A stretch of 64,000 nucleotides of DNA from Roseovarius sp. THAF9 (GCF_009363715.1 NZ_CP045404.1:1270001-1334000); one strand, 5' to 3'. Numbered from the stretch's first letter, positions 1 through 8,841 are shown. Notes: generated by a model not told the origin, from the sequence alone. Made by a program: numbers and translations.

Positions 1-2
1 TC

Positions 3-701
3 GGCCTGCGCGAGGTTCAGTTCGGTTATGACGAGGGGGCCGCGCCGGTTCTGGATATCGCCGCGCTGGATATCAAGCCGGGGCAGCGCGTGGCGGTGCT
101 GGGCACCAATGGCTCGGGCAAGTCGACCTTCCTCAAGCTGTTGTCGGGGCTTTACGCACCGGGGCGCGGCCGGGTGATGGTGGACGGCACCGACATGGGG
201 CAGGTGGCGCCGCGCGACCTGCGCCGGTTGATCGGCTACCTGGGGCAGGACGTGCGGCTGTTTTCAGGCACGCTGCGCGAGAACCTGACCCTCAGCCTTC
301 TGGAACGTGACGACGCGCGGCTGATGGCGGCGTTGGACTTTGCCGGTCTGGGGCCGTTCGTGCGCGGTCACCCCAAGGGGCTGGACCTGAATATTCTCGA
401 TGGCGGGCAGGGGCTGAGCCAGGGGCAGCGGCAGTCGATCGGCTGGGCGCGGCTGTGGTTGCAGGACCCGCGCATCTGCCTTCTGGACGAGCCGACGGCG
501 GCGCTGGACCAGACGCTGGAACGCACGCTGGTCAGCCGGCTGGAGACGTGGCTGCAGGGCCGCACGGCGGTCATCGCGACGCACCGGATGCCGATCCTGC
601 AGCTCACCGATCGAACGCTGATATTGCAGGCGGGCCGGATGACGGTGGACGGGCCGCGCGACAAGGTGCTGGCGCATCTGGCTCATGCGAGAGGGGCCTG
701 A
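3..701 (+). CDS. Type I secretion ABC transporter ATPase (C-terminal part; gene starts before window)
   Basis: The nucleotide-binding domain of an ABC exporter, open at the left edge. The visible part has a Walker A motif (GTNGSGKST), a Q-loop region (YLGQDVRLF), a signature-like LSQGQRQ, Walker B plus D-loop (CLLDEPTAALD) and an H-loop (IATHR), in the usual order. In the family this domain hydrolyses ATP in the inner membrane to drive export of unfolded protein through a HlyB/PrtD-type channel. The stop codon lies one base before the ATG of the HlyD-family adaptor, so the two are probably co-translated. The membrane domain and any outer-membrane TolC partner are not in view. The substrate is unknown. 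The large nucleotidase-like protein at 34.8-37.3 kb, which lacks a signal peptide, is a speculative candidate. Confidence 0.88.
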   Translation, partial: GLREVQFGYDEGAAPVLDIAALDIKPGQRVAVLGTNGSGKSTFLKLLSGLYAPGRGRVMVDGTDMGQVAPRDLRRLIGYLGQDVRLFSGTLRENLTLSLLERDDARLMAALDFAGLGPFVRGHPKGLDLNILDGGQGLSQGQRQSIGWARLWLQDPRICLLDEPTAALDQTLERTLVSRLETWLQGRTAVIATHRMPILQLTDRTLILQAGRMTVDGPRDKVLAHLAHARGA

Positions 702-702
702 A

Positions 703-1893
703 ATGGCGATGACGGGTGTCTCCCTGGCCTCTAGCCGCAGAACTGCGCGGCTGCGCGGACCCAGCCTGACGATCTGGCTTTGCGCCGCAACGGTGATGCT
801 GTTCATCCTGTGGGCGGCGGTGGCCTGGGTTGACGAGATCGTGCGCGCCGACGGCTCTTTCATCTCGTCGTCGCGGCCGCAGATCATCCAGAACCTCGAA
901 GGCGGCATTCTGGCAGAGCTGCTGGTGGCCGAAGGCGAGGAGGTCGCGCGCGGCACGGTGCTGGCGCGGCTGCACGGCACGCAGTTCCGGTCCTCGGTGG
1001 ACGACATCTCGGATCAGATCGCGGCGCTGGATATCCGCCGCCTGCGGCTGGAGGCGGAACTGGCGGGACAGTATGATTTCACGGCGCCCGAGGGGATGGC
1101 GGAACGGTATCCGGCGATCATGGCTTCGGAACGCGCGCTGCTGGCCGCGCGGCAGGCGGATTTCGTCAAGCGCAGCGAAGGGGCCAAGGCGATCCTGGCG
1201 CAGGCGGCCGAGGAACGGGCGCTTTTGGAGGACCTGCTGAAGAAAAAGATCGTGGCCCTCATCGAGGTGACGCGCGCCCGAAAGGCTCATGCGGATGCGC
1301 AGAAGAAATACGACGAGATCGTCACCCAGTCCGAGCTGGAGCGGGCGCAGGCCTATTCCGACACGCTGAAGGAAATCGCGACGCTGCGGCAGACCTTGCG
1401 GGCCAGCGAGGATCAGCTGAACCGGACCGTGCTGACCAGTCCGATGCGCGGGATCGTCAACAACCTGAACGTCACCACGATCGGGGGCGTGGTGCGTCCG
1501 GGCGAGCAGATCCTGGAGATCATACCGCTGGACGAGGAGCTTTTCGTCGAGGCGCGCGTCGCGCCCGAGAACATCGCCAATCTCAAGCGCGGGCAGGCGG
1601 CGACGATCAAGCTGACGGCCTATGACTACACGATCTACGGCACGCTGAAAGGGCATGTGGATTTCATTTCCGCCGACACGTTCAAGGACGAGCGCGCCCG
1701 CGATCCTGATGGCGACCCGCATTACAAGGTCAGCCTGCGCGTGGACCGCACCGGTCTGACCCCGCGCCAGCAGGCAATCGAGATCCGCCCCGGCATGCAG
1801 GCCCAGGTCGAGCTGCACACAGGGGGCAAGACGGTGCTGCAATACCTGCTGAAGCCGCTCTACAAGAGCCAGGAAGCCTTTCGCGAGCCTTGA
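703..1893 (+). CDS. HlyD-family periplasmic adaptor (membrane fusion protein) of type I secretion
   Basis: A 396-residue membrane fusion protein. A short cytoplasmic N-terminus is followed by one membrane span (about residues 25-45), a biotinyl-lipoyl-like segment (IIQNLEGGILAELLVAEGEE), a long helical hairpin (about 110-250) and a second lipoyl/beta-barrel part (TSPMRGIVNNLNV, then RPGEQILEIIPLDE). It ends in a C-terminal region typical of HlyD (IRPGMQAQVELHTG). It should bridge the upstream ABC ATPase to an outer-membrane channel. I chose the ATG at 703, which has GAGAGGGG about 7 nt upstream and sits just after the ABC stop. An in-frame ATG at 685 would overlap the ABC gene. Length and architecture are normal for the family. 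Confidence 0.9.
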   Translation: MAMTGVSLASSRRTARLRGPSLTIWLCAATVMLFILWAAVAWVDEIVRADGSFISSSRPQIIQNLEGGILAELLVAEGEEVARGTVLARLHGTQFRSSVDDISDQIAALDIRRLRLEAELAGQYDFTAPEGMAERYPAIMASERALLAARQADFVKRSEGAKAILAQAAEERALLEDLLKKKIVALIEVTRARKAHADAQKKYDEIVTQSELERAQAYSDTLKEIATLRQTLRASEDQLNRTVLTSPMRGIVNNLNVTTIGGVVRPGEQILEIIPLDEELFVEARVAPENIANLKRGQAATIKLTAYDYTIYGTLKGHVDFISADTFKDERARDPDGDPHYKVSLRVDRTGLTPRQQAIEIRPGMQAQVELHTGGKTVLQYLLKPLYKSQEAFREP

Positions 1894-2021
1894 GTCCCGC
1901 ATGATCCCAAGGAGCGCGTTTCACGCGCGCAGGATGTCTCGTCGTCGTTGCCTCCTCCTCGGGCGCAAATGGTGAGGTGACGTATTTACCGGATGTGCCG
2001 TTGCGGTGTCTTCCGTGGAAG

Positions 2022-2047
2022 TATGAGTATTTAAGGCAAGAAAAAGC
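2022..2047. repeat. Short extragenic repeat, copy 1
   Basis: A 26-bp motif of the form TATGAGTATTT-NN-GGCAAGAAAAAG. It recurs at 7447-7472 with only two differing bases. It lies in the 247-bp gap between the HlyD gene and the 3' end of rnpB. No ORF is shared by the two copies: here the ATG is followed at once by a stop. Function unknown. Confidence 0.55.
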
Positions 2048-2102
2048 ACAGCCTCTTCTTCTGGCTGAAAATATCCCGGGGTTTGGGGCTGGCCCCAACC
2101 AA

Positions 2103-2138
2103 CCAATCAAGCGCGGCGCAGCCGCACGATTTGATTGG
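2103..2138 (-). terminator. Probable terminator or processing hairpin downstream of rnpB
   Basis: An inverted repeat with 8-bp outer arms (CCAATCAA/TTGATTGG) and a GC-rich inner stem lies directly beyond the 3' end of RNase P RNA. There is no clean U-run, so it could act in 3'-end maturation rather than termination. A second GC-rich dyad (GGGGCTGGCCCC) follows at about 2085-2097. Confidence 0.45.
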
Positions 2139-2140
2139 AA

Positions 2141-2520
2141 CTGCGCGGAGAGCCTGTAAGCCGGATTCTGTCGTGGGACGACCATTCATCTGGTCCTGCG
2201 GTTGCCCGCAGGCTTTAGCTGCCAACCCGGATCGCGGGGCCAAGGCGGCCCGAATGCGATCCCTATTCGGCATTGCTCCCGGTGGGGCTTGCCATGCCGG
2301 TCCGGTTGCCCGTCCCGCGGTGGGCTCTTACCCCACCGTTTCACCCTTACTCACGTGATCCGCATGGCGGATTGCGAGAGTGGTCTGTTTTCTGTGGCGC
2401 TTTCCCTCGGGTTGCCCCGGCCGGGCGTTACCCGGCACCGTTGCCTTGTGGAGTCCGGACTTTCCTCCGTGTAATTCGCCGGTGGCGAATTGCAGGCGGC
2501 CGTCCGGCCCTCCGCGCGAG
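2141..2520 (-). ncRNA. rnpB: RNase P RNA component (class A)
   Basis: About 380 nt on the minus strand carry the hallmarks of bacterial type A RNase P RNA. These are GAGGAAAGTCCGGACTCCAC near the 5' side, the ACGGTGCCGGGTAACGCCCGG region, a GTGAAACGGTGGGGTAAGAG-type segment, and the 3' block GACAGAATCCGGCTTACAGG. The ends pair as helix P1 (GCGCGGAG near 2511-2518 with CTCCGCGC near 2143-2150), which sets the boundaries to within a few bases. The catalytic RNA trims tRNA 5' leaders. Its 5' end is only a few bases from the stop of the upstream amidase gene, so its promoter must lie inside that gene or be shared with it. Confidence 0.93.
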
Positions 2521-2527
2521 GGGTGAT

Positions 2528-3214
2528 CTATGCCTTTCTGCGCGATTGCGCAACGGGCCATTGCGCGGCAAGGCAGGCCATGAGTATCCGGTCGGTGGCG
2601 TCCTCGGGGCCAGTGGCGCCGGGGCGAAAGCGGTCGCGGAAGGCTTGCAGCCGTTTTTTCGGGTCGCAGGTGGAAGAGTAACCGAAGCGCGTTGCGGCGG
2701 TGTCGAAATCGCTTTCGGGCGCGTCCACGTCGTCATCAGGCCAGATTGCCAAGCCCTGACGGGCCAGTCTTGACCAGTCGAAATGCGGCCCCGGGTCGGT
2801 TTTGCGGTCCGGCGCCATGTCGGAATGGCCGATCACCCGCTCGGGCGGGATGGACCAGCGGCGCAGGATGCCGGGCAGCAACGCCTCGAGCGTGGTCATC
2901 AGCGGTTCGGGAAAGGGGCGGTCGCCGGAATTGTCGAGCTCGATCCCCACGGAGCGGGAGTTCACATCGGTCACATCTCCCCAGGACCCGGCCCCGGCGT
3001 GCCAGGCGCGGGCCACTTCGGCCACCATTTGCCAGGCGCGGCCGTCGGCGGCGATGAGGTAATGCGCGGACACTTCCGCCTGCGGGTCGCAGAGACGCTC
3101 CAGCGCGGCCTCGGCGCTGGACATGGCCGTGTAGTGGATCACCACGAGGTCGGGCTGCGCGCCAAGGCGACGCGGCCCGAAATTGGGCGAGGGGTGCCAG
3201 AGCGGCGCTGTCAC
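2528..3214 (-). CDS. N-acetylmuramoyl-L-alanine amidase, AmpD-like (Amidase_2)
   Basis: A 228-residue zinc amidase of the Amidase_2/PGRP fold. Zn-ligand signatures are visible: HYT in the first strand (LVVIHYTAM), a His in ARAWHAGAGSW, and the terminal GHSDMAPDRKTDPGPHFDW. In the family the enzyme removes the stem peptide from anhydro-muropeptides during peptidoglycan recycling, or cleaves the same bond in sacculi. No signal peptide is evident, which favours a cytoplasmic recycling role. rnpB begins about 8 bp downstream on the same strand. Confidence 0.9.
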   Translation of the reverse strand: MTAPLWHPSPNFGPRRLGAQPDLVVIHYTAMSSAEAALERLCDPQAEVSAHYLIAADGRAWQMVAEVARAWHAGAGSWGDVTDVNSRSVGIELDNSGDRPFPEPLMTTLEALLPGILRRWSIPPERVIGHSDMAPDRKTDPGPHFDWSRLARQGLAIWPDDDVDAPESDFDTAATRFGYSSTCDPKKRLQAFRDRFRPGATGPEDATDRILMACLAAQWPVAQSRRKA

Positions 3215-3230
3215 TCAGACTGTCCGTAGA

Positions 3231-4100
3231 TCAGTTCTGCACCGCCGCGCGGAACGGGCGCGGGTCCCAGGCGCAGGCATACCCGTCACCATCTGGATCC
3301 AGCCCCATGCGGTCGCGGCGTGGGCCGCCCTGGGCCAGGAAATCGGTCTGCGCCTGGTCGGCCGAATTGTACTTGGCGCAGTTGCGCTGGAACTTGGCCT
3401 GCTTGTTGATACCGACGCGGGTATAAAGCTGCTGACCCTTGGGGTGGCTGGTTTCCAGCGCGTATTGCACGATGTTGGGGCCGGAATTGCCGCTGCGTTC
3501 GGGCAGGGCACCGGGCTGGACCACCTGGTACTGGGCGCGGTTCTGGGCGATCAGTTCCGCGTCGTCCTGGATCGAGCGGGCGTTGCCCACGGCATCGAAA
3601 TTGTTCTCGTTCGAGATGCCGCCCGCGCTGGTCACGGTCTGGGGCGCGGGGTTCGAGGGGCTGGCATGGACGATCAGCTGGCCCGAGTTCTGCGAGGTTT
3701 CGGCCAGCCGCGCCGCGGTTTCGCGGGCGATCTCATCGCTGGTGGAGGCCGAGTCGAGCCCGCCGGTGGGCGTGTAGGCCCCCGATGCTGTCTGGCGCGT
3801 GGTGTTGGTGGACGACGTCACTGTGCCGGGAGTTCTTGGGGCGGTCGCGCCTTCAGTCGCGCTGAGCGGTGCGCCGGGATTGGCCTGATTGCGGGCTTCG
3901 GGTGAGATCGCGCCGGGACGTGGCACGGCAGAGGTGCTTTGAAGCTGGGCATCGCGTGCGCGTTGCTGGGCGATATACTCGTCCGAGGTGCCAAATCCCA
4001 CACCTCTGCCGCTGTCAGGAGAGCCCGCGCCGCTCTCGGGGATACTGGGCGCACATGCGGTCAGCCCGACAAGGGCCGTTACACAAAGAGAAAATCGCAT
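3231..4100 (-). CDS. Lipoprotein with C-terminal Excalibur domain
   Basis: A 289-residue protein starting MRFSLCVTALVGLTACAPS, a clear lipoprotein signal with lipobox LTAC. The middle (about 30-200) is Ser/Thr/Pro/Asn-rich and probably disordered. The C-terminus contains CAKYNSADQAQ and DPDGDGYACAWDPRPFR, the Excalibur signature with its conserved Cys pair and Asp-rich calcium loop (DxDxDGxxC). This suggests a calcium-binding envelope lipoprotein. An upstream in-frame extension to 4187 exists, but it would bury the signal peptide, so 4100 is preferred. No function is known to me beyond the domain. Confidence 0.8.
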   Translation of the reverse strand: MRFSLCVTALVGLTACAPSIPESGAGSPDSGRGVGFGTSDEYIAQQRARDAQLQSTSAVPRPGAISPEARNQANPGAPLSATEGATAPRTPGTVTSSTNTTRQTASGAYTPTGGLDSASTSDEIARETAARLAETSQNSGQLIVHASPSNPAPQTVTSAGGISNENNFDAVGNARSIQDDAELIAQNRAQYQVVQPGALPERSGNSGPNIVQYALETSHPKGQQLYTRVGINKQAKFQRNCAKYNSADQAQTDFLAQGGPRRDRMGLDPDGDGYACAWDPRPFRAAVQN

Positions 4101-4134
4101 CTGGTTAGATCCTGCCGATTTGTTTTGCGGCAAT

Positions 4135-5619
4135 TTACCACCATTTGCCGGGTTTGGCCACAAAGCCCGCCGCCGCCTCGAGCGCATAGGCGGTGTTGAG
4201 CAGATCGCCCTCTTGCCAGGGCCGCCCGATCAGTTGCAGACCCAGGGGAAGCCCGTTGCGGTTGAGGCCCGTGGGCACTGCAATGCCCGGCAGGCCCGCG
4301 AGGTTGACGGTGACGGTGAAGACGTCGTTAAGATACATCTCGACCGGGTCATCGGACTTGCGGCCCAGTTCGAACGCCGCCGAGGGGGTGGCGGGCGTCA
4401 GGATCGCGTCGATGCCTGCGTCAAAGACATCCTCGAAGTCCTTTTTGATAAGGGCGCGCACCTTGCGGGCGCGGTTGTAATAGGCATCGTAGAAGCCCGC
4501 CGACAGCACGTAGGTGCCGACCATGACCCGGCGTTTCACCTCGTCACCGAAGCCTTCGGCGCGGGTTTTCTCGTACATCTCGGTGATGCCGTCGCCTTGG
4601 GCCAGCTTGGCGCGATGGCCATAGCGCACGCCGTCATAGCGCGCGAGGTTGGAGGACGCCTCGGCGGGCGCGATGACGTAATAGGCGGGCAGGGCGTACT
4701 TGGTGTGCGGCAGCGAGATATCGACGATTTCGGCCCCCGCATCGGCCAGCATTTCCTTGCCTTGGGTCCAGTGCGCCTCGATTTCCTCGGGCATCCCCTC
4801 CATGTGGTACTCTTTCGGGATGCCGATCTTCTTGCCGCGGATGTCGCCGGTCAGCATGGCCTCGAAATCCGGCACGGGAATGTCGGCGCTGGTGCTGTCC
4901 TTGGGGTCGTGACTGCACATGGCTTCCAGCATGATGGCGGCGTCGCGCACCGACTTGGTCATCGGACCGGCCTGGTCGAGCGACGAGGCGAAGGCGACGA
5001 TCCCCCAGCGCGAGCAGCGCCCATAGGTGGGCTTGATGCCCGTGATGCCGGTGAAGGCGGCCGGCTGGCGGATCGAGCCGCCGGTGTCGGTGCCGGTGGC
5101 GCCAAGGCAGAGGTCGGCGGAAACGGCGGAGGCCGAGCCCCCCGACGAGCCGCCGGGTGTGAGGGCCATTTCGTCATTCCCGCGCCGCCACGGGTTCACG
5201 GCGTTGCCGTAAACACTGGTTTCGTTCGACGAGCCCATGGCGAACTCGTCCATGTTGAGCTTGCCCAGCATGACGGCGCCCGCGTCAAAGAGGTTCTGGC
5301 TGACGGTGGATTCGTATTCCGGCTTGAACCCGTTGAGGATGCCGCTGGCGGCCTGGGACGGCACGCCCTTGGTACAGAAGAGATCCTTGATGCCCAGCGG
5401 GATGCCGCACATCGACGGCGCGTCGCCCGCTTGCAGGCGGGCATCGGCGGCCTTGGCCTGTTCGCGCGCGATCTCGGGCGTGTGATGCACGAAGGCGCCA
5501 AGCGCGCCCGCGCCTTCGATGGCCGTCAGGCAGGCCTCGGTCAATTCTTCGGAGTTGATCTCGCCCGCGCGCAGGTTGTTGCGGGCGTCGGCGATGGTCA
5601 TTGTGTTGAGATCGGTCAT
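4135..5619 (-). CDS. gatA: Aspartyl/glutamyl-tRNA(Asn/Gln) amidotransferase subunit A
   Basis: A 494-residue amidase-signature protein. The Ser-rich catalytic stretch is clear ([17 protein letters not shown], then [16 protein letters not shown]), preceded by the catalytic Lys in [14 protein letters not shown]. GatA supplies ammonia to GatB for converting misacylated Glu-tRNA(Gln) or Asp-tRNA(Asn) to the amide. The start at 5619 overlaps the stop of gatC by one base (TAATG), so the genes are translationally coupled. gatB is not adjacent, which is common in this group. An open frame continues upstream but reads gatC out of frame. Confidence 0.96.
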   Translation of the reverse strand: MTDLNTMTIADARNNLRAGEINSEELTEACLTAIEGAGALGAFVHHTPEIAREQAKAADARLQAGDAPSMCGIPLGIKDLFCTKGVPSQAASGILNGFKPEYESTVSQNLFDAGAVMLGKLNMDEFAMGSSNETSVYGNAVNPWRRGNDEMALTPGGSSGGSASAVSADLCLGATGTDTGGSIRQPAAFTGITGIKPTYGRCSRWGIVAFASSLDQAGPMTKSVRDAAIMLEAMCSHDPKDSTSADIPVPDFEAMLTGDIRGKKIGIPKEYHMEGMPEEIEAHWTQGKEMLADAGAEIVDISLPHTKYALPAYYVIAPAEASSNLARYDGVRYGHRAKLAQGDGITEMYEKTRAEGFGDEVKRRVMVGTYVLSAGFYDAYYNRARKVRALIKKDFEDVFDAGIDAILTPATPSAAFELGRKSDDPVEMYLNDVFTVTVNLAGLPGIAVPTGLNRNGLPLGLQLIGRPWQEGDLLNTAYALEAAAGFVAKPGKWW

Positions 5620-5906
5620 TATTCCACCACTTTCGGCACGGCGAAAAAGCCCTCGCGGGCGTCGGGGGCGTTGGACAGCACCTTGTCCTGCTGACCGCCG
5701 TCGGTGACGACATCCTCGCGGCGTTTCAGGCGCATGGGCGTGACCGAGACCATCGGCTCGACACCCTCGACATCGACCTCGTTTAGCTGGTCGATGAAGC
5801 CGAGGATCGTGTTGAACTCGTTGGCCAGCGCCGGCAGATCGTCTTCCTCGACCCGGATGCGGGCCAGCTTGGCCACCTTGGCGGCGGTCGCGGTGTCGAT
5901 GGACAT
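5619..5906 (-). CDS. gatC: Aspartyl/glutamyl-tRNA(Asn/Gln) amidotransferase subunit C
   Basis: A 95-residue protein starting [21 protein letters not shown] and containing [20 protein letters not shown] and a C-terminal REDVV...[16 protein letters not shown], the standard GatC pattern. GatC wraps around and stabilises the GatA-GatB complex. The first gene of a gatC-gatA pair. Its stop codon overlaps the gatA start. Confidence 0.95.
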   Translation of the reverse strand: MSIDTATAAKVAKLARIRVEEDDLPALANEFNTILGFIDQLNEVDVEGVEPMVSVTPMRLKRREDVVTDGGQQDKVLSNAPDAREGFFAVPKVVE

Positions 5907-5941
5907 GGGGGCTGTCTCCGTGTGCGTTATCGCATCCGCGT

Positions 5942-6601
5942 TTAGCGCCCGTGCGGGTGGGGTGCAAGGGCGTGGCGGCGGTAGAGCTCGATCATCCAGC
6001 CCAGCATGAGCGCGTTGAGGATGTGCCAGCCGAAATGGGTGCCGAGGGCTACGCTGTTGCAGAGTGGCGCGTCGAGGCTGCGGAAGGTGAGCGACAGCAG
6101 CAACAGGCCCGCGCCGAGGGCGAGGCCGCGCGACAGGGCGGCGTCGGCGCGCGTGAGCCAGGCGTAGACGAAGATGACCAGCGGCAGAGTGAGGTAAGAG
6201 GCGGACGGGCCATAGAGCGGCAACTGCGACAAAAGCGGCATGGTCAGCGCCGTGACCCCAAGAAAGGCCGGGATAGTGGCGGCAGAGGCCAGAACGGACA
6301 GGCCGAGATAATAGCGCGTCGCGGCGTAAAGATAGGTCAGCGCAAAGACCATGATCGGCAAGACGTCGAGCATCGCCGCCCAGGGCTGGGCATAGGTGTG
6401 AAAGAGGAACGAGCCGATTCCGATCAGCGCCAGAAGGACGACGAGCGGGCGGGCCAGCGCAAGCTCGGTGCCGCGCAGGCGCCACGCCATGACGAGTGCG
6501 GCAACGAGGAAGGCCGCGTTGGTGATCGCGTTGACCGGCTCGGCCCAGAAGCCGGGATCGGTGCGTTCGCAATAGGCGTCGATGGCGCGGGTCCAGTCCA
6601 T
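5942..6601 (-). CDS. Ceramidase-like multi-pass membrane hydrolase (CREST superfamily)
   Basis: 219 residues with about seven hydrophobic segments. Conserved polar residues match the Ceramidase family (PF05875) of CREST hydrolases: Glu/Asn in [11 protein letters not shown], Ser/His/Asp in [21 protein letters not shown], and a late FGWHILNAL motif. These residues would form a zinc site in the membrane. The substrate is unknown, probably an amide- or ester-linked lipid. The start at 6601 is chosen because upstream sequence in frame is not protein-like. The gene is divergent from the UPF0173 gene, with starts 59 bp apart. Confidence 0.8.
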   Translation of the reverse strand: MDWTRAIDAYCERTDPGFWAEPVNAITNAAFLVAALVMAWRLRGTELALARPLVVLLALIGIGSFLFHTYAQPWAAMLDVLPIMVFALTYLYAATRYYLGLSVLASAATIPAFLGVTALTMPLLSQLPLYGPSASYLTLPLVIFVYAWLTRADAALSRGLALGAGLLLLSLTFRSLDAPLCNSVALGTHFGWHILNALMLGWMIELYRRHALAPHPHGR

Positions 6602-6659
6602 GTGGAATTCGGTGGCCTCTCTGCTAGTCTTTGCTTGGGAATGACATAAGGAGAGCGTC

Positions 6660-7352
6660 ATGAAAATCACCTGGCTTGGACATGCAAGTTTCCGCATCGA
6701 GATCGCTGATCAGGTGCTGCTGATCGACCCGTGGCTGACGGGCAACCCGATGCTGGACGAGGCGCATCATGATGCGGCCACCAAGGGCGCGACGCATATC
6801 CTGCTGACCCATGCGCATTTCGACCATGCCTCTGACCTGCCGGATCTTGCGAAGAAATTGTCGGTGCCGGTGGTGGGGCAATTCGACCTGATGGGCTGGT
6901 GGGAAGAAAGCGCGGGCCTGGACGTGGTCGGCTTCAACAAGGGCGGCACGGTTGCGCTGGGGGATGTGAAGGTGACGATGGTGCACGCGACGCATTCCTC
7001 GAGCTTCGGCGGCGAGAACGGACCGCATGTTCCGGGCACCGAATGCGGCTTCATGATCGAGGGCGAGGGGCATGTGACCTATGTGTCCGGCGACACGGAT
7101 GTGATGGCAGATATGGGCGTGTTCAACGACCTGCATAAGCCCGATATCGGGATCCTTTGCGCCGGTGGACATTTCACCATGGACATGAAGCGGGCAGCAT
7201 ACGCGGCGAAGACGTTCTTCGATTTCAAGACGGTGATCCCGTGCCATTACAAGACCTTCCCGCTTCTGGAACAGTCAGCGGAGGCGTTGAAGGAGGGTTT
7301 GCCGGGCGTCGACGTGATCGAGCCGGAGGTGATGACAGCGATCGAGATCTGA
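6660..7352 (+). CDS. Metal-dependent hydrolase, UPF0173 / MBL fold
   Basis: A 230-residue beta-lactamase-fold hydrolase of the YtkL type. It opens with MKITWLGHASF and has the metal-binding THAHFDH motif, further ligands in the TECGFMIEG...YVSGDTDV stretch, and a C-terminal VIPCHYKTFP. The length is standard. The ATG has AAGGAGAG about 8 nt upstream. It stands alone. A tandem palindrome block follows the stop codon. The physiological substrate of this family is not established. Confidence 0.88.
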   Translation: MKITWLGHASFRIEIADQVLLIDPWLTGNPMLDEAHHDAATKGATHILLTHAHFDHASDLPDLAKKLSVPVVGQFDLMGWWEESAGLDVVGFNKGGTVALGDVKVTMVHATHSSSFGGENGPHVPGTECGFMIEGEGHVTYVSGDTDVMADMGVFNDLHKPDIGILCAGGHFTMDMKRAAYAAKTFFDFKTVIPCHYKTFPLLEQSAEALKEGLPGVDVIEPEVMTAIEI

Positions 7353-7356
7353 GCGG

Positions 7357-7403
7357 GGCAAAACTTTTCGAAAAGTTTTGCCAAAAGCTTTGAGAAAGCT
7401 TTT
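7357..7403. terminator. Tandem palindromes after the UPF0173 gene (possible bidirectional terminator)
   Basis: A perfect 26-bp palindrome (13+13, GGCAAAACTTTTC and its reverse complement, 7357-7382) is followed directly by a second hairpin (AAAAGCTTT, 3-nt loop, AAAGCTTTT; 7383-7403). It starts 5 bp after the stop codon and lies between genes that converge here. It belongs to a family seen at 26725, 42211 and 48965. Confidence 0.6.
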
Positions 7404-7446
7404 TGTGCCCGGATCTCCCTGCGGGGTTCGGGCATCAGGGTTGTGA

Positions 7447-7472
7447 TATGAGTATTTTTGGCAAGAAAAAGA
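7447..7472. repeat. Short extragenic repeat, copy 2
   Basis: Matches the 2022-2047 copy (TATGAGTATTT-NN-GGCAAGAAAAAG, two bases different). It lies downstream of the tandem palindromes and just before the end of tadA. The ATG opens only an 18-codon frame, which copy 1 does not share, so coding is unlikely. Confidence 0.55.
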
Positions 7473-7484
7473 GCGTTTTGCGCT

Positions 7485-7940
7485 TTATTCTTCACGCAGA
7501 GATTTGAAGAAGTCTTTCAGCAGGGCTTCTGCTTCGGTGGCATTGATCCCGTCATAGATTTCCGGTGCGTGGTGCGTCTGCGCGTGGGTAAAAATCCGGG
7601 CGCCCTGCGTCACGCCGCCGGATTTGGGGTCGGCGGCGCCATAGTAGAGTCGCGCGATGCGGGCATTTGCGATGGCGGTGGCGCACATCGCGCAGGGCTC
7701 CAGCGTGACGGTCAGGCTATGACCGGGCAGGCGCTCGCTGCCGACCGCCGCACAGGCGGCGCGGATCGCCAGGATTTCCGCGTGTGCGGTGGGGTCGCTC
7801 AGTTCCCGCGTGCGGTTGCCGGCCTGCGCCACGATCCTTCCCGCCGGGTCGGCCACAACCGCGCCCACGGGCACCTCGCCACGGGCGCCGGCGGCGCGGG
7901 CCTCGGCCAGGGCCGTGTCCATATGGCTTTTGAACGTCAT
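7485..7940 (-). CDS. tadA: tRNA-specific adenosine-34 deaminase
   Basis: A 151-residue zinc deaminase. It has the HAE catalytic motif (TAHAEILAIRAAC) and the PCAMC zinc motif (TLEPCAMCATAIANARI), plus the TadA-type tail. It converts A34 to inosine in tRNA-Arg(ACG), which is essential for decoding. The start at 7940 (MTFKSHMDTAL) is preferred over a long non-conserved upstream extension. It is divergent from the pseudouridine synthase gene, 61 bp away. Confidence 0.93.
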   Translation of the reverse strand: MTFKSHMDTALAEARAAGARGEVPVGAVVADPAGRIVAQAGNRTRELSDPTAHAEILAIRAACAAVGSERLPGHSLTVTLEPCAMCATAIANARIARLYYGAADPKSGGVTQGARIFTHAQTHHAPEIYDGINATEAEALLKDFFKSLREE

Positions 7941-8001
7941 GCCCCTGATTGCCGTGCGGGCGGTGCTTTCGCAAGGGGCAAGGATGGGGTAAGGCCGTGG
8001 C

Positions 8002-8805
8002 ATGACTCGCAAACCCACCCAGAACACGCCCCCGGGCGACCGGATTGCCAAGGTGATCGCCCGTGCCGGTGTGGCCAGCCGTCGCGAAGCGGAGCGCATG
8101 ATCGAGGCGGGCCGGGTGCGGGTGAACGGCGCGGTGATCGACCGCGCGGCGCTGAACGTGACCGGCGCCGACCGGATCGAGGTTGACGGGCGCGCGCTGG
8201 ACGCGCCCGAGCCGCCGCGGCTGTGGCTGTATCACAAGCCCGCGGGGTTGGTGACGACCACCCGAGACGAGCAGGGGCGCGAGACGATTTTCGACAATCT
8301 TCCCGAGGGCTTGCCGCGTGTTCTTAGTGTGGGTCGGCTTGACCTGAACTCCGAAGGGTTGTTGCTCTTGACCAATGACGGCGGCGTCAAGCGCAAGCTG
8401 GAACTGCCCTCGACCGGCTGGGTGCGGAAGTACCGCGTACGCGTGAAGGGGCGGCCCGAAGACGCGACGTTCGAGCCGTTGCGCAAGGGGCTGACGCTGG
8501 ATGGCGAGGTGTTTCAGCCGATGTCGGTGGCGCTGGATCGGCAAACGGGGGCCAATGCCTGGGCCACGGTGGGCATCCGCGAGGGCAAGAACCGCGAGAT
8601 TCGCCGCGCGATGGAGGCGGTGGGCTGCCAGGTGAATCGGCTGATCCGGATCTCCTATGGGCCCTTCCAGTTGGGTCAGCTGAAGGTGGGCGAGGTCGAG
8701 GAAATCCGTCCGCGGGTGCTGCGTGACCAATTGGGCATGGACGAGACGCCGGGTAAGGAAAAGTCCGCGAAGGGACGGCCAAAGGTTCAGCGGAAGCGCC
8801 GGTAA
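8002..8805 (+). CDS. rluB: RsuA/RluB-family 23S rRNA pseudouridine synthase
   Basis: A 267-residue protein with an N-terminal S4 RNA-binding domain (RIAKVIARAGVASRREAERMI, about residues 13-60) and a catalytic domain with the invariant Asp in VGRLDLNSEGLLLLTNDG. It also has the EGKNREIRRAMEAVG motif typical of RsuA/RluB/RluE. The Lys/Arg-rich tail probably aids rRNA binding. By length and S4 domain it is closest to RluB (23S U2605 in E. coli numbering), but the exact target is an inference. Confidence 0.87.
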   Translation: MTRKPTQNTPPGDRIAKVIARAGVASRREAERMIEAGRVRVNGAVIDRAALNVTGADRIEVDGRALDAPEPPRLWLYHKPAGLVTTTRDEQGRETIFDNLPEGLPRVLSVGRLDLNSEGLLLLTNDGGVKRKLELPSTGWVRKYRVRVKGRPEDATFEPLRKGLTLDGEVFQPMSVALDRQTGANAWATVGIREGKNREIRRAMEAVGCQVNRLIRISYGPFQLGQLKVGEVEEIRPRVLRDQLGMDETPGKEKSAKGRPKVQRKRR

Positions 8806-8841
8806 ATTCCAATCGTAATTAAATATCAGAGACTTTTAAGG

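Noticed and set aside
264..1902. Long minus-strand open frames opposite the ABC and HlyD genes
   Set aside because: High-GC antisense shadows rich in Arg/Pro/His with no domain; the plus-strand genes have clear motifs.
3988..5694. 568-codon plus-strand frame opposite gatA
   Set aside because: Shadow of gatA; no recognisable motifs, composition driven by GC at the third position.
7449..7502. Possible small peptide MSIFGKKK... at the second 26-bp repeat
   Set aside because: The other copy of the repeat stops after three codons, so the repeat is not conserved for coding.
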